From: Acanthosepion esculentum
Lineage: Eukaryota; Mollusca; Cephalopoda; Sepiida; Sepiidae
Length of the DNA stretch: 64,000 bases
Direction: 5' to 3'
NCBI GenBank assembly: GCA_964036315.1
Contig: OZ038492.1
Span: 33,139,738 to 33,203,737 of the forward strand
Under the pieces are notes generated by a model. That model saw only the letters and a list, made by a program, of their open reading frames with translations. It was not told the DNA's origin and did no database searches. Made by a program: the position numbers and the translations under genes. How positions within the stretch are numbered: position 1 is the first letter of the stretch; the number at the start of each line of letters is the position of its first letter. Of this stretch, positions 25,301 to 39,000 are shown in pieces.

Positions 25301-28300
25301 TAAGAGATATTTCTTGGGGGCGGTTACATGTGTATAACAATCATTCAACTGAAATATAATACAGTCAATTGCAAGCTAACGATTTTTGAATACAGTGCTC
25401 AATGTCTTGCAAGATAAAGTCGCATACAATGTGTGCATATGTGTGTGTGTGTGTGAGAGATAGGCTGCAATGGAGATATTGTGGCCATATAAGAAATTTC
25501 TTTTTAACAGGAGATAGGTTTGTGTTGTATGTCATATATAGTTTGTTGAGAACTAAGAAGTACCCCAGAGTGTGTGGGGGAGAGATGTCTTTTTACTGCA
25601 GTATCCAGTGGATAAAGAGAGAAAAGTTTATGCTTTTTTTCTTTTGTACTGCTTTAAACAGCACCACCTAGTGGAGATTGGGAGAAATCTCTTGGCAATC
25701 AAGGCAGGGGAATCCCATAACATGTATTGTGTCAATCAAATTCATTTATTTTTCCTCTTTTCATTTTCTATTTCAATACCTTAAAATGTATATTTGTTTG
25801 CAAAATATTTTCTTTTACTGTAAAGTTTATTCGAAAGAAGTAAAAATTATTCTTTTTTTAATCTACATAAACTTCACTGTAATGGCTGAAGTAGTTGCAC
25901 ATTTTCCTATTTACACCAGTGGCCAGTATTCAAGCATATGTAAAAAAAAAAAAATTAAAAAAAATTAATGATTTCAAATACCCTCCCTACTTAGAGAATT
26001 GGCATAAGACAATTTTCCTATACTTATTTTGCTTTGTATCAAATAAAGACAAGTTTATTAAATATATATATCTACACTTGCACATAAATATACAAAAGAA
26101 ATTTAAATAGAAAGCTTAAATGATTATAATTTAAAGTCAGTCATGCATCTTGATGACTGTTGATTTTTTAATTGAGTCAACCAAAATTAAAAACATGAAA
26201 TATTACAGAGTAAAAAAAAATGAATAAAATAAAGTAATCTGTAAATTGTCTGATTTACAATAACTCAGTGAATTTACAAAGACAGGTAGAAAAGCTCATA
26301 GGCTGACTATGAAGGAATGATGCTAGAGCTGTGAAATCTTGCATGCATTAATTTCAATTCTTATTAATAATGGCATTGTTTTTTTTCCAGGCAAACTGAC
26401 ATCTGTTCATTCTGTTGGTTAAAAAAGTCATCAACAGCAGATATTACATCATCACTGCAATACCAGTTCCCAGCCAAGTGTTTTTTTCATGTTGTGGAAC
26501 AGATGATAGCCAAATCAGGAAAATAGGGAGAGTGATCAACCAGTTCAAAGCTACAGTCATGCACAGCAGCCATTTGTGCTGGAACATTGTCCTGATGAAA
26601 CAAGATACCTTTCATCAGTTTTCCTGAATGTTTGGCCTTGATAGCCTTTTGTAACTGCCTCAGCAAGTTGACATTGTACTCTCTATTGATGGTGTGGCCC
26701 TTTTGTCAGAAGACGTGGTACCATCGAGCAGAAATCTTCATCATGCCATGTTCATTTTGCAGAATATTCTTGACTCTCACAGGACATGATAATAGCATTG
26801 GCTATTTGATTTATAGTCAATCACCTGTCATCCATCACCATGTGGTGAACGCAATGTTTTCTCAGTAGTGGCAGTTGCAGGACAGCCAGACATTGGGTCA
26901 TCTTCAAGACCATCCCATCCTAAATTCAACTGCTTACTTTTCTACTATTGATAAAGCTGGGGCATCATTCCCTAATGTAACAACCATGTCAGCATGAATG
27001 TCCTTAGGAGCTAAACCTTTTTTTCTGCAGGTACTTGATAACACAAAATGATGCGAAATTTTGTCCATTTTCCAGAGAAGTCACAATTAGTTACTCTTGA
27101 AGTCTTCATTGAACAGTTGGATTTCAGTTTACCAGAAAAGAAACAATGCAGTTCTTAATAAGAGTTGAAATGAATACATGCAAGATTTCACAGCTCTAGC
27201 ATCAGTTCTTCATCATCAGCTTATGAACTTCTCAGCTCACTCTTGTATATACTTTTCTGCAAAGACTGCACAAAAATTCTTGTCTTGATAGATTACTGAA
27301 TTCTACATGGATACTGTGAGATTTTACATGCTTAATTAATCTGAGATTTATTCTATATTCTTACAATTTGTGCAAGACTGATCAGGAGAAATTATTTCTC
27401 AATTGGAAGTCTTAGCATATGACTATGCATATGGCTGGTCAGGCCAGCTTGAGAGAAACAGCTACAAATCACAAAATCTTTATTGTCATCATCCATTGGC
27501 TATCCATTCTTGTGGCTATTTCTACTTTTGCATGCGACTGCTTTCTTCAAAGAACTTTGCTTCCTCATAAATGTTTCCTCCATTTTAACTGGTCAGTAAC
27601 ATCATTCTTCAAATTGTCCTGACAGATTTTAAAAGCAGTGAGTGACTTGTCTATTGAATTTCTAAAATGCATTTTTGGTTTCTGTTGTGGTCTTTTAGCT
27701 CCTTTTATCCATCTATACATAGAGATCTAAAAATTTACAAGAACAACAGAAATCTGAAGCGTCACATGTTAAATGTACCTGTTTGGTGCTTCCTTGTCAG
27801 TGAAACTGAAGAGTAATGGGGTTACACTTTTTGCCTTCTCATGATCTTCAGATTGCCCAGCTGCTTCATTTCGAGTGAGTTCTTGTTTGAAAATGAGTGG
27901 CACACCAGATTTGTTGACCAACCAGTAAGGGGCCGAGATGAGCAGCTGTTAAAACAAAATAGGTAAATGAACAAACACTTTGTCAATAACACAAAAATCA
28001 TTAATTGGATACTCATTATTTGTACGTGATATATATTTCTTTTAAAATATAGAAGAGAAGGGCAAAGAAGAGTGTATGTTAAGCCTTCAAATTTTGAAGA
28101 ATGTTTTTTTTTGTCTTTAAATGAAGCTATAATACTGTCTTCCTTTCTTTTCTTTATTTTTGCAACCCTGAGAGTTATATAGAATTACTAAGTTTTTGGA
28201 GAATACTCTCTCAAACCAAATATAAGTGTTATTTAAAATAGTCATGTTAGTGGGAATTTTTCAACTTTTAAGATAAGTGTGCCAGTTCAAATAAATATCC

Positions 28301-31300
28301 TAATTGGAATTTGTCATCCCTGAGGTAAAAAGAAAAAAAGAACCAGAGAGAAAATTATTCGGAAAATAACACCATATGAAATAAGCACTGTGCTAAAGAG
28401 AAAATTGATGGAAAGAATTTAATCATAGTGGCACTTGTATTTCGTACAAAAGAGTAGCAGCAGCATTTTATTACACATTTTCTCTTTCAGCCTCTTTTGT
28501 TCCAACTGCATTCTTCATGTAATCAAGAAGTTTTTTTCCAATAAAAATGTAAAGGCTTAATTCATGATTAAATTATGTAAATAATACAGAATGAGTGCTA
28601 AGAAACAGGTCAAATTTATTCAAGTGATTTCTCATCTTATATTTACATGAGTGAAAATTCATTTTTCATCTATCCAATTCATTTTTGTTCTGATGATTAG
28701 CTCATTGCATCTAAGGTGCATGTGGAAATTAAGTGAAATAATTGAATAATTTTCAATGTAATAATTTCAGAGTAATAAAATATGACTCATTTTGAAAATC
28801 TTACTTGACCTTTACTTACTTAAAACATTTTTGATAGATCAAACTTTGAATATAATCGAGAACATTTTGATAATGTCTAAGTGAAAATTGTCTTTTGTTT
28901 GAAGAATAAAAATATTTGCTAAAATAATACCTTCAATTTTTTATTTCACTGAATTGTTTTCCACACTGCAAATATTTCAGTAAAAGTTCATATAAATAAA
29001 AAAAATTCATGATGTTTCCAGTTTTACAGAAATTAAGCTGAGAAAAAAGGGTTTAAAATTTAAAAAAAAAAGTGAAATGCTGACCTTGAGTGCCCCTCCC
29101 TTTCGGGCAATAATTCGTACAGTTAGGGCCAGCATGCGTTTTTCAGAGTCATAAAGTTCAAATATGGCTTTATAGTTGGTGGTACCAGGAGGTATCATTA
29201 ATTCATGGCACTCACGGAAATTTTCAAGCTGGATTCCAAGTTCCAGATGTCGGCTCAAATCAGCCTATAGTAAGGAATAAAAAAAAAAAAAAAAAGGAAA
29301 ATGAGTGCATATTTTAATGATAGAAAAACAGAAAAAATATTAAAGTATATACAAAATTCTTAGAGACATCTCTCTGAAAAACTAAAACAACTTCTTTCCT
29401 TTTTACAATTTTAACTTTCCTGTTTTTAACAATTATTTTTACATTTCTAGTCATAATGAATACTTTTAAAAATGCCAAAAATTAATAAAAACTGTGTTGA
29501 TGTGTAGAAAAATGTATGCCTTAAAATTAAAGTAGCCCTTACAAAACTAGTCTCAGCTGTATACAACTGCTTTCTAATATCAATGGTTAAAATGGCTTTG
29601 AGCGAGTGAAGCCTGAGGGTTTTGGCAACAACCATCTTTCTTTGAACATTGTGGACTGGCAATACAGAATTACTAACAGAACTGCAGAAGTGGAATCAGT
29701 GTGCTGAACCCCTGTCTAGAACGTTGCATTTGCTTTGCATTAATGGCATTGAGAATGTGACTAATCCATTGCCTCTCCTCCCGCCATTTATAGGCTAAAT
29801 AGCGGAGAAGAATCATCTCTCTAGCCTTGGACGGCAATCAGTTTAGAAGAATGAAAACACTGAATTTAAAACCCTGAAGAAGGAAATGAAAAATGACTAT
29901 TTCCACTAAAATTCATGCAGTTCAGATAATAATCAAAATCAGTGGAGAGCTATGATCTCCTACGTCCTTAATTGATGTCACATTTTAAATAATTCTATCT
30001 ACTCAGTCCCTGTTTATTTGAACCCAAAAACTTAAAAGCAACACACACCTCTAGTCTTTTTTATATTTAATGAATTTACTTAAAGAATTTGCAATACTTA
30101 TGTGAAGACTGTCAGATATATCACGATTGCAATTGATTTTAATTCTGGTAGGAATTGCGAGAAAATTGATGTGAGTAAAAAGGGACAATTTAAATTTCTG
30201 GAACACAGATTGAAAAAAGAGGGCATGGAGAATCCAAATTTTTATGGAAATGTTGCAATTGCTGGACGTAGAATGTGCATTTAGTGCTTCATTTTCCTAA
30301 AAAATTGTTTTAAGAGAAAGATTTTATAAACTTCAACTGAAAGTAGTACTGGCTGCTCGGTCAATAAATGTCAAGTTTCCTTATAGGGAAACAGCTAATA
30401 CTACTATTACCATTACTAAACATGTAAAATTTATTATTATAGGCAGCAAATAAAGAATGCTCGAAGCTGTTAGGCATACTGTTATCTCGTCCAAACTGTT
30501 TTCTAATTATTTCTGTTTTTTTCTGCAATGCTATTGTCTATGACTGTCAAAATGCAACAATTCTAAGATCACTAATTCTTTGTATTACTCTTACGTTTTT
30601 GTGGAAAGGTTTTTCTAATTCTGAAAGATGTTAAAATTTGAAAATTATCAATATTTCAACCAGGTGAACAATTAATTTCAAACACTAACATTTTCATATT
30701 AATTTGTTTTATTCCTTTATTATCATTATTCTGAAAATATTCAGATTATGAAAAATAAAAAAAAATTGTATTAAAATTTTATATATATATATATATATAT
30801 ATAAAAAGGAGAAAAATCTTGCAAAATTGGTACCTGATAAAGTGAAGCATGTTGTCCAGCTTCTACTTGTCCCTTCATTGAAGTGTTCTTGAAGTAGTAA
30901 GCCATCTCAATGGGGAGTAAATTGCATAGAGTGACAGGTGGCTGTAAGGTAATTGTGTGTGCAGGAATGCTGTAGTCTCGGCCATGGCTATCTTCTGGGT
31001 ACTTACCCCGTCGTACAGACACACAAAACCTAGCAAAACATTTTAGAATGTTAACTGAAAAATATTGTTTCAACACTGAAAACATCTGAAACATGTGCCA
31101 GCCAAAGAAAACAACAAATGATAAGAAACAAGAATTTGTTAAAAGGTCTCACAAAGTAATCGCCAAACACAAACGATGCCTCATACTCGTCAAGTTACAA
31201 ACAGCATATAATCTATATAATATCTATGTGATTAATATTCAAGCTTGTGGCCATATCATGTTGAAACATCAGTTCTCATACAATCACCAAAATTAAGCAA

Positions 31301-32480
31301 CGTTGAGCCTGGTCAGTACCGAAATGGATGACTGCTTGGGAATATCAGGTGTTGTAAGCTTGGATGTGAAGTTCAGAATTGGAGAGCAGAGTTCCAATTC
31401 CAGTCAGGTTTGTTATATTTACTTCTGAGCAAATACTCTTGGTAAAGGTATGAATCCACCTCTTCTCTTCCTTAGCTATAAGTTAATTAGTAGAACGTTA
31501 TTATTGCCAAAGAAGTCTTACAATCTAAAAATATCTTCTGGATTTGAATTACCTGCAATGGGTTGATAAACTGTAACAAACAAATCAATCAATTTACAAG
31601 TGAATTAAGTACATTCATCAGGAAAGAGCACATTTCAGTCAATCTATTAATGTTAATGCATCATATTATTAAAAATATGATAAAATAAATTCATTATATT
31701 CATATGATGGAAAAATCTATACTACTACTCTGCTTCTTTGCAGGCAAAACCATTATGCTTTTTTACCGACAATTAGAGTGAAGTATTTTCCCAAATCTCA
31801 GACTGAAAATATATATATATAAGAGAGAGAAAATATATATATCAAGCCGGAAATTTTGGATTCCCAAGTTTTCATTACTGAAATTGTTTTTGGCATTTTT
31901 TTTTTTTTTACATGATTTTTTTGCAAAAATTTTTTTTGTGCAATAACAATTTTTATAACTTGGAAATAAATTTGGGAATAATTGAAATTGAGAAATTCAG
32001 TGAAAGTTATCCATGTAATAAAAATAATTGTTTGCATGAAAAGTAAGAACCTATGCACATCAAATTGTCTTTAAATTAAGTGGTGGCAGAAGAATTATTG
32101 TTGAACTTTTAAAAGGTAAGCTTAAATATTAATGCAGTACTTAAATGCATCAATCAATTTTGAGTTATTCTGCAGTTTATTGTTGCTTATCACATACCGC
32201 AGCAGTATGCCTAGCAAAAAGAAATCTCTGCTAACAGAGGACCAGTTTGCAATCAAAAGAGCCAAGACTGCAGGAAAGAAAAGAAAGTCCCATGCAAATG
32301 AAAACCCAGATCAAATGGCAGCCAGGAGAGCTTCAAATGCTGAGAATATGCAAAGACTCTCAAACTCCTGAACAAGCCTAAGGACCGATTAAGAGCCTTA
32401 TGCAGGAGTTAGCTTAATTGATTAACCTAGTTAATAATAGTTGCCTTAACAAACATTTGCTGCCTAAATACACAGAATAA

Positions 32481-32530
<50 letters not shown>

Positions 32531-32948
32531 TAAGAAGGTAATTTTCTTTAATTATGTTTTACAGATAAAGTCTCTGTAGAACAACATCAGAGATGTCATC
32601 AACTGTCAGTTTAAAGGCATTTCTTCAATATTTTAAACTAAAAGTAAATAATATTTTGTTTCAAATCAGATTAATTATACTTTAGGTCAGTTAATATTCT
32701 TCAAATAAAGTTTCTGACAAGTATATTTTATTTTTGGAAGATTTTTTAATAAAGAGAATTACATTGTGATGAAAGAAGACTAAAAAAGGGCACTAATCAG
32801 CTATTTGAACAAAAAAAAATAAGATAAAAACTCCTTCCAGTCAATTTAAATTGATTTTTGTAAATATTAATCTATTAGCTTGAAATTTAAACTACAATAA
32901 AAGCTTCAAGAAAGTTTAGTTTTAAACCTTAGGCATCGCATTTTTTGT

Positions 32949-33006
<58 letters not shown>

Positions 33007-36000
33007 GAGAGATAGAGATAATAGACATATACAGAGAGAGAAGAGATAGAAATGAAAGAAAAACAATGACATGCTTGATGACTGTATACCAAGAGACAAT
33101 GAGCAGTAGAGTGAAAAAGAATAAAAAGTTGTAAAAATTGTGACAGATTAAAATTCTTTATTGGGAGAAGGACAAAGTGAAAGGATGTAATAGGAAAAAA
33201 ATTATGCATTCCCTTTCTTTATTTTTTTGCACAGTAAACTGATCCATATTTATATACCATTTACATAAAATCATGAATGGTAAATGAAGATTAGAAGGGA
33301 TAAGGGGGAAAATGAGAAGATACAGGCAATGGATGAGAGACAAGCAGAGGCTGGAATTAATAGATAATGTTAGTCATCAATACAATAGAATTCTGACAGT
33401 GCCAATTGGTAATATATATTACAATAACAAACCACTTACCTGAAAGATTCTGTATTATGTGGTTTAGGGTTACACACACGGTGGTAATCAGATATGTCAT
33501 CCATTTTGCGTACCCTATCCCAATAAAGTGGCTCACAACACTCTTCAACATTCATGTTGCAAGGTCGTACACACAATGAGGCTGATGTATAAAGAATTGG
33601 CACAGAACTCTGGTTGTTTTGTTCTAGAACTGTTGTCCGTTTCACAAGTGATTCATCTAAAAACAGAAAAGAATTAAAGTAAATCACAGGTTAAGTAAAT
33701 ACTTTATTAGGCAAAGATGTTTTGTTGATATCATGATTGATTATATTAGTTTTTAAACTTAAAATTGCTATCAGAAAGTGTAAAATTAGATTCCATGAAA
33801 ATGCACAAAAAATGTTTTCAGTCCTTTTCAAAGTAGATAGAGTAATGGGTTGCAGCTCGGATTGAGGAATCCCAAAGCAGAGTTTGAATTCCAGTCAAAT
33901 TCATTACATTCACTTATATGCTAATACTCTTCTCCCCAGCTATGGGCAAATAGCAGGACAGACTGAGTTCTATAGCCTTGGTGGTAACCAGTGTAGGAGA
34001 AGGAAAACAGAATTCAAATCAGCCTGGAAAATATGGAGTGAGGGACCTGAAGACATTTAATAACTCGGTACTATCTGGCATACCCTGCAGCCTGCTTTCT
34101 CTCCTCAGACATCATATATTTGTGTGCCCTAGAATTGTAGGAGTAGGAAGAGAGGGTTGCTGTGGTTCAGTGTAAACCATTGCAACCTACCAACCTGCCC
34201 AGGGCACCCCTAGCTGTGCTAGATTGGGTCATCATCAATTCTCAATGAACTCCTTTTGATGTGCAAATACCTGCTGAAGTGTGAAATATTGCCTTTTGAG
34301 CAAATGTGTAACTCTGTGTTTTCTGTTTTGGCACATAGGCAAATGGCCAATAAATGTGATTATAGAAAATTAATGGTGGCAAAATTGTGAAGATTTGTTC
34401 AAGTAAATCTGGTAATATGCAAATAAAAAGAAATAATTAATTGGTTGTGGTTGAATAAATAATGTAATAATGGACTGTGTGTGCTATGTCACTGAGAGTA
34501 GGAAATATGTGTGGATCATAGCATATTTAAAGTGCAAAATTTAGGTGGCAAGGATGTGGGTGGTTTAGTTATGGAATTGATTGACGCTGTGGCATTTGTT
34601 TTTTTTTTGCATGTATTGTGTAATTTTTTGACCAGTATTTTTTTCCTGTGAATTGTATGTAAATTTCATATAGTCTCAAGTGAAGAGGCAAAGAATTTTG
34701 TTCTCCCCAAGAATATTGGATTGCAGAGGTGGTACCTGCTGATCTGGGTGGAGGTAAACCACAGGTTAGTTAGAAGATGTACCCATGAACATGTTTAATA
34801 AAGTAGTAAGTTAAAATTCCCTTTATTGATGTCTCTCTTAATTCTGAACCCAAAACATTTCACTACCAAAAAGATTTTGACACCCAACTGGGAGACATTG
34901 TATTAATTGAGACTGTTGCCCGAGAGAACCCCCAGAAAAGGGGGAGTATACAACAATATCACTAAATCATTTTCCTATTAACTTTTCTATATTAAATGTT
35001 AATAATATAATAAAGGTAATGATGGCTTACAAATAAGTTCTAATCTAAGAAAATGTGTTGAAACAAGGTAATATTTAAAAAATAGCTTTTACTGCCACTT
35101 ACCCAAACCACCAAACGGATACATAGAAATGGTAACAGGCATGTGTAATTTGTTAACAATGATCAATGCAGATCTAACAATGATAACTTTTCGTGCACTG
35201 CCCTCTTGTGTGACATCAAAAACAAAGCGAGCCACTTGTTGTCGTAAGGCTTCTTGTCGACGAACAGCTTTCTGTAAAATGAAAAACAAGTCACTAGTAA
35301 TTTAATGTCTCATTGGGAAGCTTCAAAAATTTATTTGTAGCATGTAAGCATTCTTCGGCTGATAACAGTTAAGTAATAAGAAGCATAAATCAAAATTTCT
35401 TTTAATGAGAGGAAGAAATACAGGATGCGAGGGATAAATTGTCGTTTAAATTACACAAAAAAGGAAAATAAACACTGACATCTCATTATAACAGTTATAT
35501 TTATCAAAATTACACAAAAATATCTTGAAATACTAAAGTAAATTTATTCAATAAAATTGCCATTGACTTCAACCACAGCCTCCAGAGGACTTTGGAATCT
35601 CCAACATCTCTTCTTGATGGTCTCCTTAAGTTGGTGAATGCTGCCATAATCCTTGCCTTCAGTTTATCTTTTGTATTACAAGGAGTTTTGTTGGTCTCTT
35701 GCTCAACTGCACCCCATACATAATAATCAAGGGGGTTGCAGTCTAGGGAGCTAGGTGGCCAGATGTATAGGGTGATGTGGTCGTAGAAATTGTCTGACAC
35801 TCATGACTGGGATCTCCTGCTTGTGTGGTATGGTGCAGAGTCATGTTGCCAGACATAAGGCTTTCCAGCAGCCACCCTTTTCCCCAGGGAAGTACTACCT
35901 CAAGGCAGTTGGTGTAGGCCCCCATGTTGATTCTGAATGGAGGCATAACATCATGATCAGTCCAAACACCTTCGTAATCACCATTAGACTCATCCAACTC

Positions 36001-39000
36001 TTTCTGAATCCTCTGCACTCTCCTCAGATTGACACTAAAATACTCTGAAATGATCATACTGGAGCTTCTGGCATGAAAACCAAGTCGTGCAGCATGCCGT
36101 TTCCAAATTTCTGGCAGACTGAATTGCATCATGGTGCTCTTTTTCTCAAGGATGGTGTCCAACTGACCCTACTATAATGTGCAGTTGACAAAATTATAAA
36201 CATACATGCATGAAGTTAAAAATATAAAATGGTGACAATTTATCCAGTGAACCCTGTAATGAGAGGAGAGAGAGAGACAGAAAAAAGGAAGGAGAAAGAA
36301 AAAAGAAGGGGAGAGAGGCAGAAACGGACAGAGAGGGAGACAGGCAGAAAAGGAGAGAGAAAGAAAAGGAGAGAGAAAGAAAAGGAGAGAGAAAGAAAAG
36401 GAGAGAGAAAGAAAAGGAGAGAGAAAGAAAAGGAGAGAGAAAGAAAAGGAGAGAGAAAGAAAAGGAGAGAGAAAGAAAAGGAGAGAGAAAGGCAGAAAAG
36501 GAGAGAGAAAGGCAGAAAAGGAGAGAGAAAGGCAGAAAAGGAGAGAGAAAGGCAGAAAAGGAGAGAGAAAGGCAGAAAAGGAGAGAGAAAGGCAGAAAAG
36601 GAGAGAGAAAGGCAGAAAAGGAGAGAGAAAGGCAGAAAAGGAGAGAGAAAGGCAGAAAAGGAGAGAGAAAGGCAGAAAAGGAGAGAGAAAGAGGCAGAAA
36701 AGGAGAGAGAAAGAGGCAGAAAAGGAGAGAGAAAGAAAAGGAGAGAGATTAAGAGAGAATCATAAATGTATTTGCTTCTTTCAAAAATTAATAAATTATT
36801 GCTTTTAGAAATAAACAAAAATTGAATTTAATCTAATTTCATCTTGGGTCAATTTTAAAACAGTTTTTCGAGACATAATAGACACGACAGATGTTTGCTT
36901 GAATTAAAGTATGCATAAAATATTTTCAATAAAAAATTGATGTTTACATAAAATACTATCATTCCAGAGCTTATAGCATATCGGTAAAAATGTTTTGTAA
37001 TCTTTACTTTAAAAATCATAAGAATCAAAATATGAAACTAAACACATTATCAGATTAATAAGTTGGCCACATTGTTGCTTTGTTTAGTTTTCATTTATTT
37101 TATCCTCTTCACACTTTTTTAACAAAATAAATATTAGAAAATATCACAGTCTGGAAAATGAATAATTTGATAGTAACAAGGTAAGTTGAGGTGGGATAAA
37201 ATGGAAATAGTCATAATTCCCAGCATGCAGATTGATAATATTTGGCTTGGATACTATGCTTTGATTCTGATTTCAAATTCTACTCAAAGTATTGACTAGC
37301 TTGTGATTTTATAGAAATGTTTATGGTATAAAACAAGCATGATTACATGAATAAGCTGTTTAAAAAAAGATTAAAAATATAGATATGAATACTATAAGAG
37401 CTAAAACAATAGAGTGCAAGTGAAATATAGATATCACTGACTAAGGTTTTATGAGATGTTTTGATGAATATGATAAGTTTGACAAGAGGGGAAATTTAAA
37501 TAAATTCCTGACCATCCTGAAGATTAAAAAAATTTTTTAAAAAAAGAGAATTTTAAAAAGGACTACCAAGTAACATTTTGATATACTGTAAGGTTTTATT
37601 CTCCATCTTTCAGATTAATTTTTGTAACATTTCAATTGTACATTATTATTGAAATAAAATAAAAAATAATATAAACTATGTTTAGTGGTAGATTTTATGA
37701 CATATCAACGTGTGTGTGTGTGCGGGGGGGGGGTCATTCAATATCAAAATCTGTTTTTTATCATCAGTCTGGCAGTAAAAATTACTCAGGATGGGGCATC
37801 AGTTTGGCAGTAAACATTGCCTGGGAGAGGGCTTCAGCCTGGGAGTAAACATTGCCCAGGAGGGGGTTCAGTCTGGTAGTAAACATGGCCCAGGCTGAGG
37901 CTTCAGTCTGGCAATAAACTTTGCTCAGAACAGGGCTTCAGTCTGGCAGTAAACATGGCTCAGGATGGGCTTCAGTTTGACAGTAAGTATGAGTCAGGTT
38001 TGGACTTTAGTCTGTATGCACCTACCCATTTTTAGTTGGGGTTGGGTTTTACCTCTTTACAAGTGGGTGCAGTTGGCTTGTTCTAGGCCCTACCAAGAAG
38101 GAAGACTTCAAACTAGCAAATTCAAAGCAAATCACTTTTATTAAGAGCGCAATTCACAATGTTGAAGCAAAATTGCTAATAAGCTGAATAATACAGCCCA
38201 GAGCACTACATAAGCTTATAAATGCAGCATGTTCTATTACAAGCAGCATTAACATCTCCAGCAAAAATGTTCTGCTCATTTAAAAGTTGTTACAAAATAA
38301 TTATACTTACCGATTTGCTACTGAGAGTTTTCTACAGACATACACAAAGTGCATTAGTACATGCTGGGAAATAGATTTACATATGAAAAACAAACTAGGG
38401 AAGACAAACACCCATCTATATATCTATATGAACAAAACTGTTAGTAATTTTTCTATGGGAGGTCCTGAAAAGTTCTAAGGCCTGGCCTATTTCCCAAAAT
38501 CTGTATTTTAATGACCAAGTATCAGAATACTGATTTTAGGAAGCGAGATCGGCTGAACATTTCAGTACCCTCTTTGTACATATTAGTTTGTGTGAGTTAC
38601 TGTCAGCAAAATACAGTAACTTGAACGCTTCTCTCTGGACACGTTTGTGAGTGGCTTGCCCAGCATTTATCTACCAGTAACTGGACAAAAGATGTTTGTG
38701 TTAGTTAAGACTGCTTATACACAGAATAGATGTACAAGCTGACAGATCAAGAATATTTTAAGAAATACAGCTATGATTTCAAATGAGATTAAATAATAAT
38801 AACACAAAATCTAAAGACATTTGAATGTTCAGGTCAGATTTGAGATTTAAATTTAATTGCAAATCCAAAGTGTTTTTTTTTTTCAAATGTTGTCCTTTTT
38901 ATATTTTGAGAATGCTTGAAATTTTTCTAGCATTATAGAAAACAACTTTTATAAAAAAAAATACTTGAAAATTTATCATTGTTGTGCTCTCCAAGATATA

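Noticed and set aside
30102..30284. 60-codon open frame on the plus strand as a host exon
   Set aside because: It is antisense to VPS13D and next to text repeated at 48880, so a mobile-element origin is more likely.
31243..31361. 5S rRNA gene
   Set aside because: Several changes against the 5S pattern, no T-run terminator, and a SINE body follows directly.
32922..33209. Open frames that run through AT/AC microsatellites (also 44583-44877, 46139-46330, 46792-47070)
   Set aside because: Ile-Tyr runs come from the dinucleotide repeats. At 46792-47070 no acceptor or phase fits an added VPS13D exon.
36229..36818. Open frames of 178 and 192 codons (Arg/Glu-rich on plus, Leu/Ser-rich on minus)
   Set aside because: They follow from the purine-rich tandem repeat and have no composition of a real protein.
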